From positions 37,756,053-37,820,052 of the forward strand of contig OY821775.1 of the NCBI GenBank assembly GCA_963682175.1: 64,000 bases of DNA. The letters run 5' to 3'. Both the position numbers and the translations under genes were made by a program. The DNA comes from Triglochin maritima. Lineage: Eukaryota > Streptophyta > Magnoliopsida > Alismatales > Juncaginaceae. This document shows positions 13,401 through 25,200 of the stretch, piece after piece. The notes beneath the pieces are model-generated. The model made no database searches. It was not told the DNA's origin and saw only the letters and a program-made list of their open reading frames with translations. Every line of letters begins with the position of its first letter. The first letter of the stretch is position 1.

Positions 13401-16400
13401 TAACTCCTTGTTGAGGGACATCAACTTGTTCTCCAAAAATTGTAGGCAGACATCATGCTTCTACAAGAAAAACGACTTTAGGGTATCCCCACCTGCTTGG
13501 GTGTTGTGGCCTCGCGTACATGCTCAAGTAAATCATTCTCAACGGTTGTCCTGAGCACGTACATGGTAGTCCCCATCTTAATCTTCCACTTCTTATTTGC
13601 ATCAGCAATATTTACAAGAGGTGGTGTAGTTTCATTCCCTTCGACAACTCTCACAAATCTTCTCCAAGCAAATATGGATCCAAGTGTAAACTCCAGTATC
13701 TGTAGTTTTCACCATTGAGCCTCTCGATTCTGCCACATGGGTTGACAAATTTGTCATCACCTCTTAACTAATCGAACAAACTCATTCAGTGTGATCTTCA
13801 ACTCCTTTAGCAACGCTTCGACTCTGGAGTATCTAACTGACAGTCACTACAAACACAACTATGATACCACTTGTTGAGTATAAAATACTAATAAAACAGA
13901 GAGAACCATAATTTGTATTGGTTAACAACTAATGTTACAACAATACAATTCATGCTCACACTCTTTTTTACTACCAAATATTGAGAATTGAACTTAATCC
14001 TAGGTGGCATCCTAGTCACTAGCCACATCACCTATGGAGGGTGAGTCATCTAGGAGTTGATGACTCAACAAGAATGAAGACAAAAGGTTGTAGTAAAGGA
14101 AGAGACAAAGGGACTCTTCATTTTTTCTATGATTTTCGTCCTATTTTATGATGCAATTTAAGTAGAGGTTGTAATGATCTTGAATGATCATCTTTATGTA
14201 GTTTATGTTATGTTTGTGTTTTAGGTTAAGTTGAAGAGTCTTTGTAAGTGCTTATATAAGCACAAGAGTTCTCCATTTGTAAATCAAGTCAAGTGAAGTC
14301 AAGTGAAGTCATGTGAAGCCAAAAACAAATCTAAGTCAAGTGAGAAAGAAGAAAGAAAAGATGAGTGTTTGGTGCAAATCTCGTTTTACTTGTGAGTGTT
14401 AAGTAGTTTGTTTTCTTCTTTCATTCGTGTCCACCAATTGCTAGGACTGTCAATTCGGGTCATGACACGAAATTCGAACCCGAACACGACACGAAATTTC
14501 GGGTTCGGGTTGACATATTTTGTTGGAGGACGGGAGGAGGACGGGGAGCTACTGATCAACCCACCACAGGAGATTACCCGTCTCCTGGGCTACAGGGACC
14601 GCTGATTGGCGGTCCCCAACCGCCAATTGGTGGTCTAAAAGGCGCGCCTCGTGTGCTGCCTTAGACCACCCTGATCACCATTCATTTTGCCTTCTTTTGA
14701 TTCCACTAGATCCATTCTTGATCTATGTTACTAGGGGGCACGAAGGAAAGAAGGTGGCTCTCTACTCACAAAGCAAAAAACCGATTTTGCAATGCACACT
14801 CTTTTTCTTCTTTCTACTCACATACTCACTCTTTTCTCACACAATTTCGTGGCTCAACTTCTAATGCTTGATATATGTTGTTGTTGTTGTTGTTACAAAT
14901 TGTGAATTCTAGTGCTTTATACAGGCACTTACATGACCCTACAACTTCCAAACATAAAGACTACATAAACATGATCATTGAAGATCATTACACCCTCTAC
15001 TTAAATTGCATACATAATTAGGACGAAAATTACTAAAAAAATGAAAAGACTCTTGTCTCTTCCACTCCCTCAACCTTTTGTCTTCTCATGTGTTGACTCA
15101 TCTCCTCCTTGATGTGTCATCAAGCACTGATGATGTGGCGGGTGACTAGGACGCCACATAGGATTAAGTCGCCACATAGGATTAAGTTCAATTCTCAATA
15201 TATTTCGGGTTTGTGTCGAATTCGAGTCGACACGAACAACACGAAGTGTAATTCGGGTCGGGGTCGGGTTTATCAAATTCGGGTTTCGTGTAATTCGTGT
15301 CGACACGAAATACCCGAATTTCAAATAGAGAATAAAAAACCCTGACTAAAACAAACAATCTCAACTTCTCAAGCCTCCAACCGTCTCCAACTCCTCCAAA
15401 TCTCTGATCCACATCTACAAGCCTTTGAATGTTTATGGATGTATCATTGTAGTCTTTCATATTTTAAAAGACTTTGTGATGATTAATCATGAATATTTTG
15501 TTTTTTGGTTGACAAAAAGAATTCGTGTCAATTCGGGTCGTGTTCGTGTTACTAATTTCGTGTTCGTGTTTAGTTGTAGAATTTCGTGTTCGTGTTCGGG
15601 TCAGGTTTTTTTAACTTCGTGTTCGTGTTCGGGTCAGGGTTTTTTTAACTTCGTGTTCGTGTTCGGGTTGAGCAAAAACAAATTCGTGTCAACACGAACA
15701 CGACCCGGAACACGAATTTGACAGCCCTACCAATTGCGTAGATCAAAGTATGGATCTAGTGATGGCAATAGAAGACCCTCAGCATGGAGAACAAGACGAG
15801 CCGAAGCAGTCCACCAGGCACAACTTCTGAACCGTCAATTAGCGGTTTGGGACCGCTGGTTGGCGGTCCAGGTGTGTCTGGTGGAGGCGTGCTTTCTGGG
15901 GTGGCTTGGTGTGGTGCTCCCTGTCTTTCTCCCGCATCTAACACCAAACTCGTATACTATCTTACTATAAGATTAGACTAATACACCCTATTACAAGACT
16001 CACTCTTTGTAGTTGTAGTAGGCGTGCGCATTCTTTCACTTGGATACATGAGATGGTGATAGGCACTCCTATTTATAATGTGGGATTGAAGCTCGTGGAA
16101 AAAAATAAATTTCTAGAGTAGAAATTTCTAGAATTCTCCCAAGTTATTGAGAAAATAGAAATTTCTAAAGTATGGAACCTCTAAACATTGGACTCATAAT
16201 AATTTATCTTGTTGGATTTGAGCTTGGATATGGATTAGTGTTGGATTCTTAACTGTACAGTCCCAAGTATGATTTCATCTTCCTACATGGATGGGATCAT
16301 CAGTTCCATATGTTCCATATGAGTTGGTTTAATTAGTGTTATTGATCGATGTATGACATTTTTTTATTACCATTATTTTAAAACGGAATGTATGTGCCTA

Positions 16401-19400
16401 CAAATAATATACAAACCACAGTCATTTGCAAATCTTAAAATTGTAAGGCTTGTCAGAAAACGAGTAACTAAAACTTATACAAACCACGTCATTTGTAATT
16501 TTAAAATTGTAAAGCTCGTCAGAAAACGAGTAACTAAAACTTATAATTTACCAGTTGGATTATCGACGTATCATGTATTAGTGGATAAACAACAAGCCAT
16601 TGCAAATGCAACCTACCTGCAACTGATCTCCAATGGTGACAACAAGAGCACCATCCTTAGGCTTGAAAGATCTCCAAACCCTACCAGAATACACTTGGAA
16701 AAACCCTTCAGAACCCCCAGTCCAAATGCTGAAACACAGAGAATACGAACAGTAGGAGTTCCTCAGAAGCATCCTCACAGCTTCAGGATGCAGTGTGTTC
16801 CCTGACAGCTCCCCACTCTGGTCTCTGCCTGAGATGTGTCGGCGGAGACATAGAAACGACTTCTGGTGTTTACCTCGTGGAGTTGTGGCCATCTTGGAGT
16901 TGGAGTTGGAGTTGTCGAGTAGGATGTGTACGAGTTTGCATGCGATTTTCTCAAGTTCCATCCACAGGACTTCCATTTCCATTCTGAAATTCGACACACG
17001 CCACATTTGTATTTAGGGTGCGTTTGGATAACAATTTAAGAAAATTTGAAATTATGATTTGATGCTAACAATTTGCGGAATGCATATAAAACTTTACTCT
17101 TTGGATAATTTGTTGTAACTGTATTGCATAAGAAAAGAATTTGCGGGTCAAGACTTTTATGATAAAAAACCAAATAATTCATCCTAAAACTCATGTTTAT
17201 CTCTTATCATTCCAGATCAGCCTTGATGCAAGTCCAACACAATAGTTGAGTTGGTCCAAAATAATCCGAAAGTGAAATTTGATAGGTACCTTGCCTCCTC
17301 CACATCAATAGACTAACGGGACATTTGTTTTAGTTAATTTTCGTTAATAAAATTCAATTTTCAAATTGATTTTTTTTTAAATTGAATTTCATATACTTTT
17401 TTTGTAAAAACAACTAAAATAATGTGCCGTTTTTTTGTTTGCTTGTTGGTTATAAATAGAGAAAAGAAAAGACAAACAGAAATTGATAAAAAATTGCCAC
17501 TACAAACAGGAATTTTGAGAGAAAGGCACGTTTAAACAAAACTTGAAAGTAGCTAAAAGCGTGTTGTATCCGTTTTGAATTCCCTTCTTGCTTCAAAATC
17601 TTTAAATGAAATAAAATAAAGAGGGCGAAACATGAAGATTATCTCGATAAATTAGTATACTTTTTTTTCTCAGTAGTAGACTTGCATATTTCTCCGATGT
17701 AGTGATGCGAAGCACAACTTTTCCCTCTATTTTTATATCCAAAAAGTCATTGTAGGGGAAAATGTTATAACATTTTGTTGTTATTATCTATCTGCAATAT
17801 TTTTTCCCCTACATTTCGTGGCAAAAAAACCGTTCAGTGGCTCTAAATTTTTTATTTTGTTGAAAGCGTCTCTCCATTTTGTGAAACGTTGTGGCACTTT
17901 CAGTTGGTTTACAAGATCTTAGACAGATTACTATTAGTATTTTTTAATGAAAAATGGATTATAAAATGTACATCCTAACGTGGATTGGATAACGGAAATG
18001 AATATTATAATAGTTAACTCCAATCACATTTATAAACAGAAACTTAATCATAAGTCCTTAGTTATGTTCTCAACTGGGACTATTTGATTTAGATTTTGGT
18101 TTACTAGGATTATGGATCGATCTTCAATATGTGATTTAATGTAAAATGGCAATGCTTTAAAAAATATGTACTAAATTTTGGGGCATCAAATACTGCTGCG
18201 ACAACATGGTACAATGATGATTTAGATTTCGTTTTCACATATAGCTAGGTATACTTATATCATAGTGGATGGCGTTCGTGTAATTGTTTATTATAAAATT
18301 GATAAAAAAAATACTGCCATAAAATTGATAAAAAAAATTACTGCCTATACAACAAGGGCTGTCGATTTTACACGATTACACAAAACGAAAACGACACGAA
18401 CTTAGCGGATATGGATTGAGAATTTGAACACGTTTAATAAATGGATTGGATACGGAAACACGATTATTAAATTGGTTGGATATGGATTTCTGCTGCAAAA
18501 ACGATTAACACGATAAGTAATCAGGTAATTAGGTAGTTAGTTAGTTAGTTACTATTGTATTAAGTAGTTTATGTTTATGTTTACTACTGTATTATGTAGT
18601 TAGTTACTATTATTTCATTAGCATGTGGTTTCTATTAGTGTTATTGTGATCGTCTAGTACTTTTAATGGTTGATATTTGTTTGGTACAACATTTTAAGTC
18701 TTTAACGAGTAATAATCATGTATAAACGGGTTGGATATGGCAACACGATTATAAACGGGTTGGATACGGTATAAGTCTAGCAACACGATTATTAAATGGA
18801 TCAGATACGACACAATACTTAAAACTTATATATACGATTTGACACGACATGATTAGCACACGACCCGACACGATTGACAGCCCTATATACAACACACAGC
18901 CGCCTTACGGTGGATATTATAAGGGGTGTTTGTATGTTGAATCATTTCTAATTGATGTTTTTGTATCACTATGGAATATCTTGAAATGGTCTCTATCGCT
19001 CTCACTTATGTTACATGTATTTCTTTGTTTTGTTTTTGTTTCACTGCTGTGTATAATTTATAGTCGTGCAAGTGTAAACAAATCGAAAGGCAAATAAATA
19101 AAAATACGAACTGAACACACACAATTAAATTTTCATGTTTTAATATTAAAAGATGCTTGGGTAGACTTATTGAAAAGTCTGGTTCGCATATAAAAATAAA
19201 AAAGATGTGAACTTTAACTGAATTGATATTCATCGTCGGAAAACTACTCAAATCACCCGTGCAAATTACTATTTTACCCTTCTGTCATTTCTACTTATAT
19301 AACTCTACATTTCACTCTCCTAACACCACTCTCTTTTCATATTACTCTCATATTCATCAGAAAAAGAATGTCTCGGAAGCAAGGAAAAAAGTTAGTGGAC

Positions 19401-21598
19401 ACCCTAGACTACTTGAATTTGATAAAATGTCTTATTTAGTTTTTTTTAATTAAAAAAAATTGGGTCGGGTGCTCGAGGGAGATGCCCGACCCAACGGGCG
19501 GGCGCCCGCGGGAGATGCCCCCCTTGGGTCGAGCGGCTCCCTCGAACGTCGGCCCGAAGGGGGGCGTCTGAAGGAGCCGCTCCCCCGATGGGGGAGGCGG
19601 CTCAATCAGACGCCCCCTCCCTCCCCTACGTAGGGGCATCTCTGGCAGACGCCCCTGTTTTTTTTTTTTTTGAATTTTTTTAAAATTTATTATTGATGGG
19701 GAGGCGGCTCAATCAAACACTGCCTCTTTGTCACCCCCGTCACCTCACCGGCGAGGTGGAATGTCGCTCGCTCACCGGGGAGCAAGACCCCCGAACGACA
19801 TGTCGAGGTGATATTTGTAAGTCGGGAAATTTTACCACCAGGATTTTGGATCTTGAAATTGTTGGATATATAAATTTTTGAATCTTAATCACTTGCAAAA
19901 AAAACTCATTATAAGCTGACTTGTTACCACAAAAATATTGCAACAGAACCTCAAATATTTTGAGATAACACACCGTATAATTTTAAGATTTTTTTGGACG
20001 GGCGTCTTAGCAAGAACCCCCCCCCCCCCCCCCTGGTGAGGCGTCTGGGTAAAATGCACGCCCCTTGGGGGTGGCGTCTAGCTAAGACGCCCCCACCATG
20101 GGGAGGCATCTGGCTAAGACGCCTCCCCCATGGGGGGCGTTTAACGCAGACGTCCGACCTGATTTTTTTTTTGTTGGGCTTAATTCACCGAATTCAAGTT
20201 TTTCGTCAGACATTTTCGTGGTGTTTGTACTGGAAAAATGAAGAAAACGTACGTAGAAACCGTATTTTAAGATACGGGACGAAATAGGTATTAAATGAAC
20301 TGTGAAGAGCAAAATGGTAATTATTGAAGACGATTTAAGTAATTTTCGGACGATTTGAATAGTAGTTCCCAACTTTAATCCTTTCGACCAAAATTATCCA
20401 TTAGATACTAATATTTAAAAACGAAAGGAATTTTGTGAAATTGACGTCGTTAACCAAGTACCGCACGTCCTTTAGATTAATTTGCAGAATGATGTTCACA
20501 CGTACAATGCAGTAGATGAATCATCTTCTTTACAACTTTTTATAATTATAACGTAACAAATAACATTTTTTTCTTGTATCTGAACTCCGAAATTTAACCA
20601 CATAAAAGCACAAATAGAACAAATTTTGTTGTCATAAATTTACTGTTGAAAAGTTCTCAACTATAATCTTCTCTCTGAAATACAAGAACCGACAACGTTT
20701 TTTCTTTCCAATCAACCTATTTCTTGAACTTCCTGATATTCTATTCAACTCTAGAAGTTCTGCATATTTCACAGAAAAAGTTTAGGTTTCAATTTCAGAT
20801 GAAAACTTCAAAAGATGACAAAACCAGTTTAAAATTGAAATTCCGTATGAGAGACTATGAATGTTATTACCTTCAAAACTCTTCAAAAGAAGAACAATCA
20901 TTGTGAAAACTTCATTCTTGAGTAATGCCGCTGGCAAAACTATGGGCCTATGGCTTGCTTTCATGAATATAACTGAACTCTAAATCGTCAAAGTCGCTCT
21001 AGAGTTTTGCTTGTTGTACTAACAAAATATTGTGTGTAAAACAAATTCCAATCCTTATAATTGAATTCTAAATCACCCAAGTCGCTCTAGAGTTGCTTTT
21101 GTACTAACGAAAGATCGTGTTTAAAAAAAAAATGCAATCTTTACCTGAAGTCAGACCGGGTTGCCGTTTTGCCACCATTTTTTCCTCTTTGTTCCACCAA
21201 AACAGCTCGTCGCCATTGTCTTCTTCGAATCCGTTTCCCCTCATCTCCGATCTCGCCAAGTCCTCCTTCTCCCTCAAGGGCGAACTAAACACACGGCCTA
21301 CCGCACGGATCTTCTCCCATGCAATCCCATGGTTCACCAACTGGAAGCACCCCATTCGTCTCGCCGCATCCCTGATGGCCTCGTCCACCCCACTCGTAAG
21401 CATCGAATTGTAGTCCACAACTACCAAACCCGTCTCCCCTGGAGCTTCCTGGGAAGCACCACTTTGCTTCTTCGGTAGGACCAGACTTGGAATTCTGACC
21501 GAGCGTTGAAGGAAGTGGTCAAGCTCGTCATGGTCGGAAGCCTCGTAGGTCGGCAATCCATGCCAGACCGGAGAAGGTGGCGGGGCACAAGACTCCAT
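9282..21598 (-). CDS. 2-oxoglutarate/Fe(II) oxygenase-like protein, three exons over 12.3 kb
   Basis: Exon 1, 21598-21145, encodes the DIOX_N-like part (VVVDYNSM, RRMGCFQLVNHGI, FSSPLREK). Exon 2, 16983-16617, encodes the middle and core (MELEKIACKLV, GFFQVYSGRVW, DGALVVTIGDQLQ). Exon 3, 9554-9282, encodes TWSHGLYKHVAGKP, ISVDFLYSQ and a hydrophobic tail. Splice sites are CAG|GTAAAG, TTTCAG, CAG|GTAGGT and TTTGCAG. Exon 2 to 3 joins in phase 0. Exon 1 to 2 fails by one base, but one extra base in the T6 run at 21178-21183 (A6 on the coding strand) gives continuous family-like sequence, about 364 aa. The His of YKHV is present; I see no HxD iron motif, so catalytic activity is doubtful. Either a sequencing slip or a young frameshift. 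Both introns are full of transposons. Confidence 0.72.
9805..10966. mobile_element. Non-autonomous CACTA element (MITE) with TSD AAT
   Basis: It starts CACTAGTGGAAAAAGTGT at 9805 and ends ATTCTCACTAGTG at 10966, flanked by the 3-bp duplication AAT (9802-9804 and 10967-10969), the hallmark of CACTA insertion. Both subterminal zones carry TAGACGTCGG-type repeats (near 9910, 9957, 10223, 10294, 10821, 10862 and 10902). It is 1162 bp with no transposase. It lies in intron 2 of the oxygenase gene, 250 bp from exon 3, and shares its repeats with the relic at 1-2682. Confidence 0.9.
11256..11842. mobile_element. MITE-like GGTTC/CCGGAC-rich insertion in the copia LTR
   Basis: Begins near AAGGTTTTAAAAACCAGACC and ends near CGGTCTGGTCCACATTGAACC, with many CCGGTTCGAACC-like motifs. 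Removing it brings this LTR to the length of its partner, which supports an insertion. Just upstream, (ACAAT)n at 11208-11255 has expanded from the two or three units in the partner LTR, so the duplication cannot be resolved. Confidence 0.5.
12140..13870 (-). pseudogene. Copia gag remnant with intact zinc knuckle
   Basis: Minus-strand internal region of the 11140-16254 element. About 13100-12980 encodes a CCHC knuckle, CYNCGKKGHFARNC, with all four ligands. Downstream, an acidic region (EENSSEEE, IIDDVESEEDKEDL) continues to about 12430 through stops and frameshifts. No protease, integrase or reverse transcriptase is visible, so this element cannot move by itself. Confidence 0.65.
14442..15729. 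mobile_element. hAT-type non-autonomous element with 8-bp TSD CCAATTGC
   Basis: Termini TAGGACTGTC and GACAGCCCTA form imperfect inverted repeats, flanked by CCAATTGC (14434-14441 and 15730-15737). Subterminal zones are rich in TTCGTGT, TCGGGT and ACGAACACGA motifs. Minus the nested LTR it is about 600 bp. Related termini occur at 18354-18885. Confidence 0.82.
14521..15200 (-). mobile_element. Nested solo LTR of the TATTGAG family, TSD TATTT
   Basis: The reverse complement reads TATTGAGAATTGAACTTAAT to CCTCCAACA; flanks are TATTT (14516-14520 and 15201-15205). It lies inside the hAT element, which itself lies inside a forward copy of the same LTR, so the two family members face each other. 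Confidence 0.75.
16411..16544. repeat. 68-bp tandem duplication
   Basis: Two adjacent copies starting ACAAACCAC (16411 and 16479), both ending AAAACGAGTAACTAAAACTT, with a few differences. It lies in intron 2 of the oxygenase gene, just past exon 2. Confidence 0.75.
16984..18353. other. Intron 1 sequence without recognised elements
   Basis: AT-rich intron sequence of the oxygenase gene. It begins with a GGGTGCGTTTGGATAAC phrase often seen at MITE ends, but I found no matching partner. No exon or RNA gene is visible. Confidence 0.4.
18354..18885. mobile_element. hAT MITE with 8-bp TSD TATACAAC
   Basis: Termini AAGGGCTGTC and GACAGCCCTA, flanked by TATACAAC (18346-18353 and 18886-18893). The interior has repeated ACACGATTA, GGATTGGATA and GGTTGGATA motifs and no coding sequence. 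It lies in intron 1 of the oxygenase gene. Confidence 0.82.
19238..20370. mobile_element. Inverted-repeat element with a GC-rich core
   Basis: The left end (ACTACTCAAATCACCCGTGC, then AAATTACTATTTTACCC) is mirrored at the right end in inverse orientation (AATTACCATTTTGCTCTTC, AAATCGTCCG), ending GTAGTTCCC at 20370. The core holds two islands (about 19450-19650 and 20000-20155) of repeated GGGCGTCT, GACGCC and GGGGAGGCG phrases and a C17 tract at 20017-20033. No target-site duplication was found, so the class is open; Mutator-like is my guess. Confidence 0.45.
20371..21144. other. Intron 1, remainder
   Basis: AT-rich sequence between the inverted-repeat element and exon 1 of the oxygenase gene. 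A short phrase (AAATCRYCAAGTCGCTCTAGAGTTGC, degenerate) occurs twice, near 20985 and 21070, a local duplication. Nothing else is recognised. Confidence 0.4.
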
Positions 21599-21603
21599 CA
21601 ATC

Positions 21604-22279
21604 ATCAAGGGAGGACAGTTAGTCGAGGATATTTGTACAGAGAGGGCAGTGTTTTAGCTACCCTTTTATTTTCTTCCACGCTTTTCTTTAATTTTATTGC
21701 CTCGTAGTGTTTGAGGCTTTGAGCTGTTGGCTTGCTTTGCCTTTTCTATTCTAGTGGATATAATCATGAGAACACGTTGTGCTTCTTTCTTCCCTTTCTT
21801 TTCTGGCTGTTGCCAACTTTACACAGAGCTGCATTCTTCTCCTGTGCTGTTTGGAACTTCGGATTGCATTATTACTTACGGTGCAATGATGAAAGAAAAG
21901 AACCACTTAGAATTGTCTGAACTTAAGATTCACCAGAGGACCGAGAGTCATTGATATGTCGGAAAGTTTGTTATGTAACTAAAATGAAATTGATATCGTC
22001 TTCTTTGTAGAACCGTGCATAAGCGTCTAGTCGTCTAATGAAAGGACTGTGGAACAATTAGATGGCAGAGCAATAAAAGCTGAAAAGAGCAAAGAAAATC
22101 ATTCTCACCTCTGACAAAAAATCATCATCCGAGGGCTTTAACTCTCCATCAATAAAATACAACAATGAGGTTCCGCCTTTTAGAAGCAGAACCTTCCATT
22201 TCTTTGCAGATACAAATACAGAACCATTTCTTCGGAAAGAAAATTTTGTGATCTCAAGTACTATCACAACACAAGTTAT
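21604..22279. other. Spacer between the oxygenase and NUP35 genes
   Basis: Contains the presumed promoter and 5' UTR of the oxygenase gene and the 3' UTR of NUP35, both transcribed leftward. Short open frames here show no family features. Confidence 0.45.
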
Positions 22280-25200
22280 CTATAGGCCGAACATCAAATC
22301 CATGGCTTTGGAGAAAACCGAGTTAACAGGCCTCGCAATTGCTCCATCTGATGGTCTTCCATTCACGCTCATGCTGCCGGTGGTGGACTGATACTTGAGT
22401 GGTTCAGCAGATGGTTTTAGTGAGCCAAGTGCAGATGCGCTCGTTCCACCAGCCAATGTAGACAGGCAGGAATTCATAAAGCCTCCTTGGTTAAGCTTCT
22501 CGTTCAAAAATTGACGCTGCATTGGGTCAAGAGGTTTCACACCTACAATGAGGGCATTGTTCAACTGCAATCCATCTTTTGCCAAAGCTTTCTGGGCATC
22601 ATAGCGACTCTAGATGTAGTAAAACATTATTTTGACAAATAAATGAGACCTCTGAAAGATGTTAATCTAAAAACTGACAGAATAATATGAATAATAGAGT
22701 GGATACAATGGCTCCTTCGAAGAAGCTAAAATGGAACATCAAGCAGATATTATGGGAGAAAAGTCCAAAACAGAACGAAGAGGTTGATTTAGGATACAAC
22801 TATAAAGTATTATCCAAAAGCAGCATAACAAAGGGACAAGAAAGACAGGCATTCAAAGTTGCTTTGGTACTTCCTACGGGCTACCACAACTACAAAGTAA
22901 ATGAATAGTTGATTTGTATATAATAAAACAGCTCAAACCAACGCATCTGATTACATGAAACTGTAAAAAAGAGACAAGTGTTTAGTAGACAATAGAATTT
23001 GAGTGGAATGATATTGCTTCGACAAAAACAACAACAAAGCCTTTAATCTCGAACTAGTTGGGGTAGGCGATAATGGTATGGATTCGAATAGAAGAAAAGG
23101 TTACCCTTACCCGTTGATTCAATTTCTATAAATTAAATGGAAAAGATACTTAGCAGATCAAAGAATAATATTAGATTATTAGAAACACAACTTCCATGAT
23201 AACAAAAACTGACTAAGGTGGTTACAGTATACATGAATTACTTTTCCACCTAAAATTGCCACAGCCAAATTAGGAGATAATATTTAGATCACCATACACC
23301 ATATCAACTAATTATAGAGTGGTCATTGAAAAGAAACTAGGATAAAATAAAGGACAACGCCCTCACAAATACCTCAGTACAAACAATTAACAAAAAAAAT
23401 TAAACATAGCTATCATTGTAATGAAGGGCTTCAAAAGTGGAGAAACTTCGTTTAGTTTATTTAAAAAAAACAAATTCTAAATTTGATTTTAGCGGAATAA
23501 TTGGCAGCTTATTACAGCACAAAGTATATTTTAGAACAAATAGTTGGATCCTTTTTACCGTAAAAGGTATAACTTGATAAAAATGCAAAGGGAGAGTAAT
23601 ATACATAAGTTTTTATTAATACTTAATTAATAAACAAGCCATGTCAGTTCCGCAGCAAATTTATATGAAATGTGACAAGACAAGCACCTGATACAAAATG
23701 TGCATCCAATTTGCATCTCTAGGACCAAAAACGTGTCTTAAAATAAGACCACATTTTTCAAACTCGCGCAACACTAAATTTGTATCTGCTGGAGAAAATC
23801 TGCAACAATTAAGGAAAAAGATAATCAGAACACTAGCAACTCTTTCTAATGTATCTGAAAGATAAAAAAAAGTGAAATAAAACTCAACTAAATGCTACTC
23901 TAAAACTTCAAAGGAAAAAACAAAAGCACAAAAATCAAATTCATCCAACAAAACCTGAAGGGGTACAATTAGAAGCACAGATAAGGGTGAGATAAGACAC
24001 AATACAGAGGCAAGGAACGACGTTTTCACAAGAAGTGTGGCATAACATGACATTATTATTATAGGGTCAAATTCTAGTGAGCCCAGGGCTCATCTTATTT
24101 AGTTTAAGCCCCCTACAATCTCACCATTGGATCTCATTTACGGTTAATCTCACCTTTAATTAGCATAACCGTTTTCTTATAATTTACCTTACAATTTCAG
24201 ATGTATGGTGGATATGGTAGGGGCTTAAAATAAAAAATTAAGCCATGGGCTCACTAGATAATTCTTGTATTATTATATATGCTACTACTATAATGTTTTT
24301 ATATTATTTCACGAAGTGGACTGGTGAATGATGCTCGAATGGATGGTCGTTGACAAACTGCAAAGTGGAACAAAGGTAGTGAATCAGTGGAACATTTCAC
24401 TTTGGATTTAGGATGTTCTAATCTTAGGAATCCAGGCCAGGAGGAAGTTCTATTAATGTTAAAAGTTTTAAATTTTATGAACATAACTAAAAAGTAAAAT
24501 CAGAAGAAGAAAAATTGAAAATGTATAAAAAACACATTAAATGTAAACTAAGGTCAAAATAACAAGTAACAACCACTACATACTTTTGGAGGCAATGGAA
24601 AATGACTGGTAACATAGTCATATTCTTTTTCATCGGTAAATAATGCAGTCATATAATATGTCCGAAGAATGCACGCTCGCATGATCAAACACTACAATAT
24701 TTTAATCCAACTCCAAATGCTAAAAAAATCTCATTGCTAAAGACTATCCGACCAGAAGAAGGAAAAACCATGCAACCACGTCAAGAACATAATCTCCAAG
24801 AGATAGACCAGACAAAAGCAAATGTTAACCACATGTTTTTGTTGTTTAAGGTCAGTTTAAAAACTATAAATCATGATTTAAAAATCATATTGCAGCCCGT
24901 ATCCCTTGTTACTGCATCTACCTGTAGTTCAGCTCCATTACTTAGAAGAGGTATTGAACTTGAAAAATATGCCCGAGGCATTCAATTGAACTACATGAAT
25001 GTTATTTTAAGAAAAAAGGCAATATTTTTCATATATTGGGGAAACATGAGTAGGGGTGCAACTCGGATAATTTAACTCGGATACCTGCTATATCCGAATT
25101 CGAATCCGAATACCATATTCCATTACCAAATTCGAATTCGAATCCGAATTCAGTAGAACTATCCGAATCCGAATCCGAATCCGAAACTTCAAAATTTTCA

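Larger units (their letters stand above)
13979..15943 (+). mobile_element. Solo LTR (TATTGAG family) with TSD CCAAA, split by a hAT element
   Basis: Runs from TATTGAGAATTGAACTTAAT to CCCGCATCTAACA, flanked by CCAAA (13974-13978 and 15944-15948). It sits in the 5' LTR of the copia element. Excluding the hAT insertion at 14442-15729 it is about 670 bp, close to the 680-bp inverted copy at 14521-15200. It has no coding capacity. Confidence 0.72.
11140..16254 (-). mobile_element. Internally deleted Ty1/copia element with TSD GTACA
   Basis: Minus-strand element in intron 2 of the oxygenase gene. Its ends are flanked by GTACA (11135-11139 and 16255-16259). The 3' LTR is 11140-12133 and the 5' LTR 13872-16254; both are about 410 bp once their insertions are removed. 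The primer-binding site, complementary to initiator tRNA-Met, lies at 13859-13870 (TGGTATCATAG on the minus strand), and a purine tract (GTTGAGGGAGAG) precedes the 3' LTR. The internal region is only about 1.7 kb and keeps gag remnants without pol. Confidence 0.82.

Noticed and set aside
24734..25075. A 113-aa plus-strand frame inside intron 1 of NUP35
   Set aside because: It runs into the hAT MITE at 25051 and has no family features.
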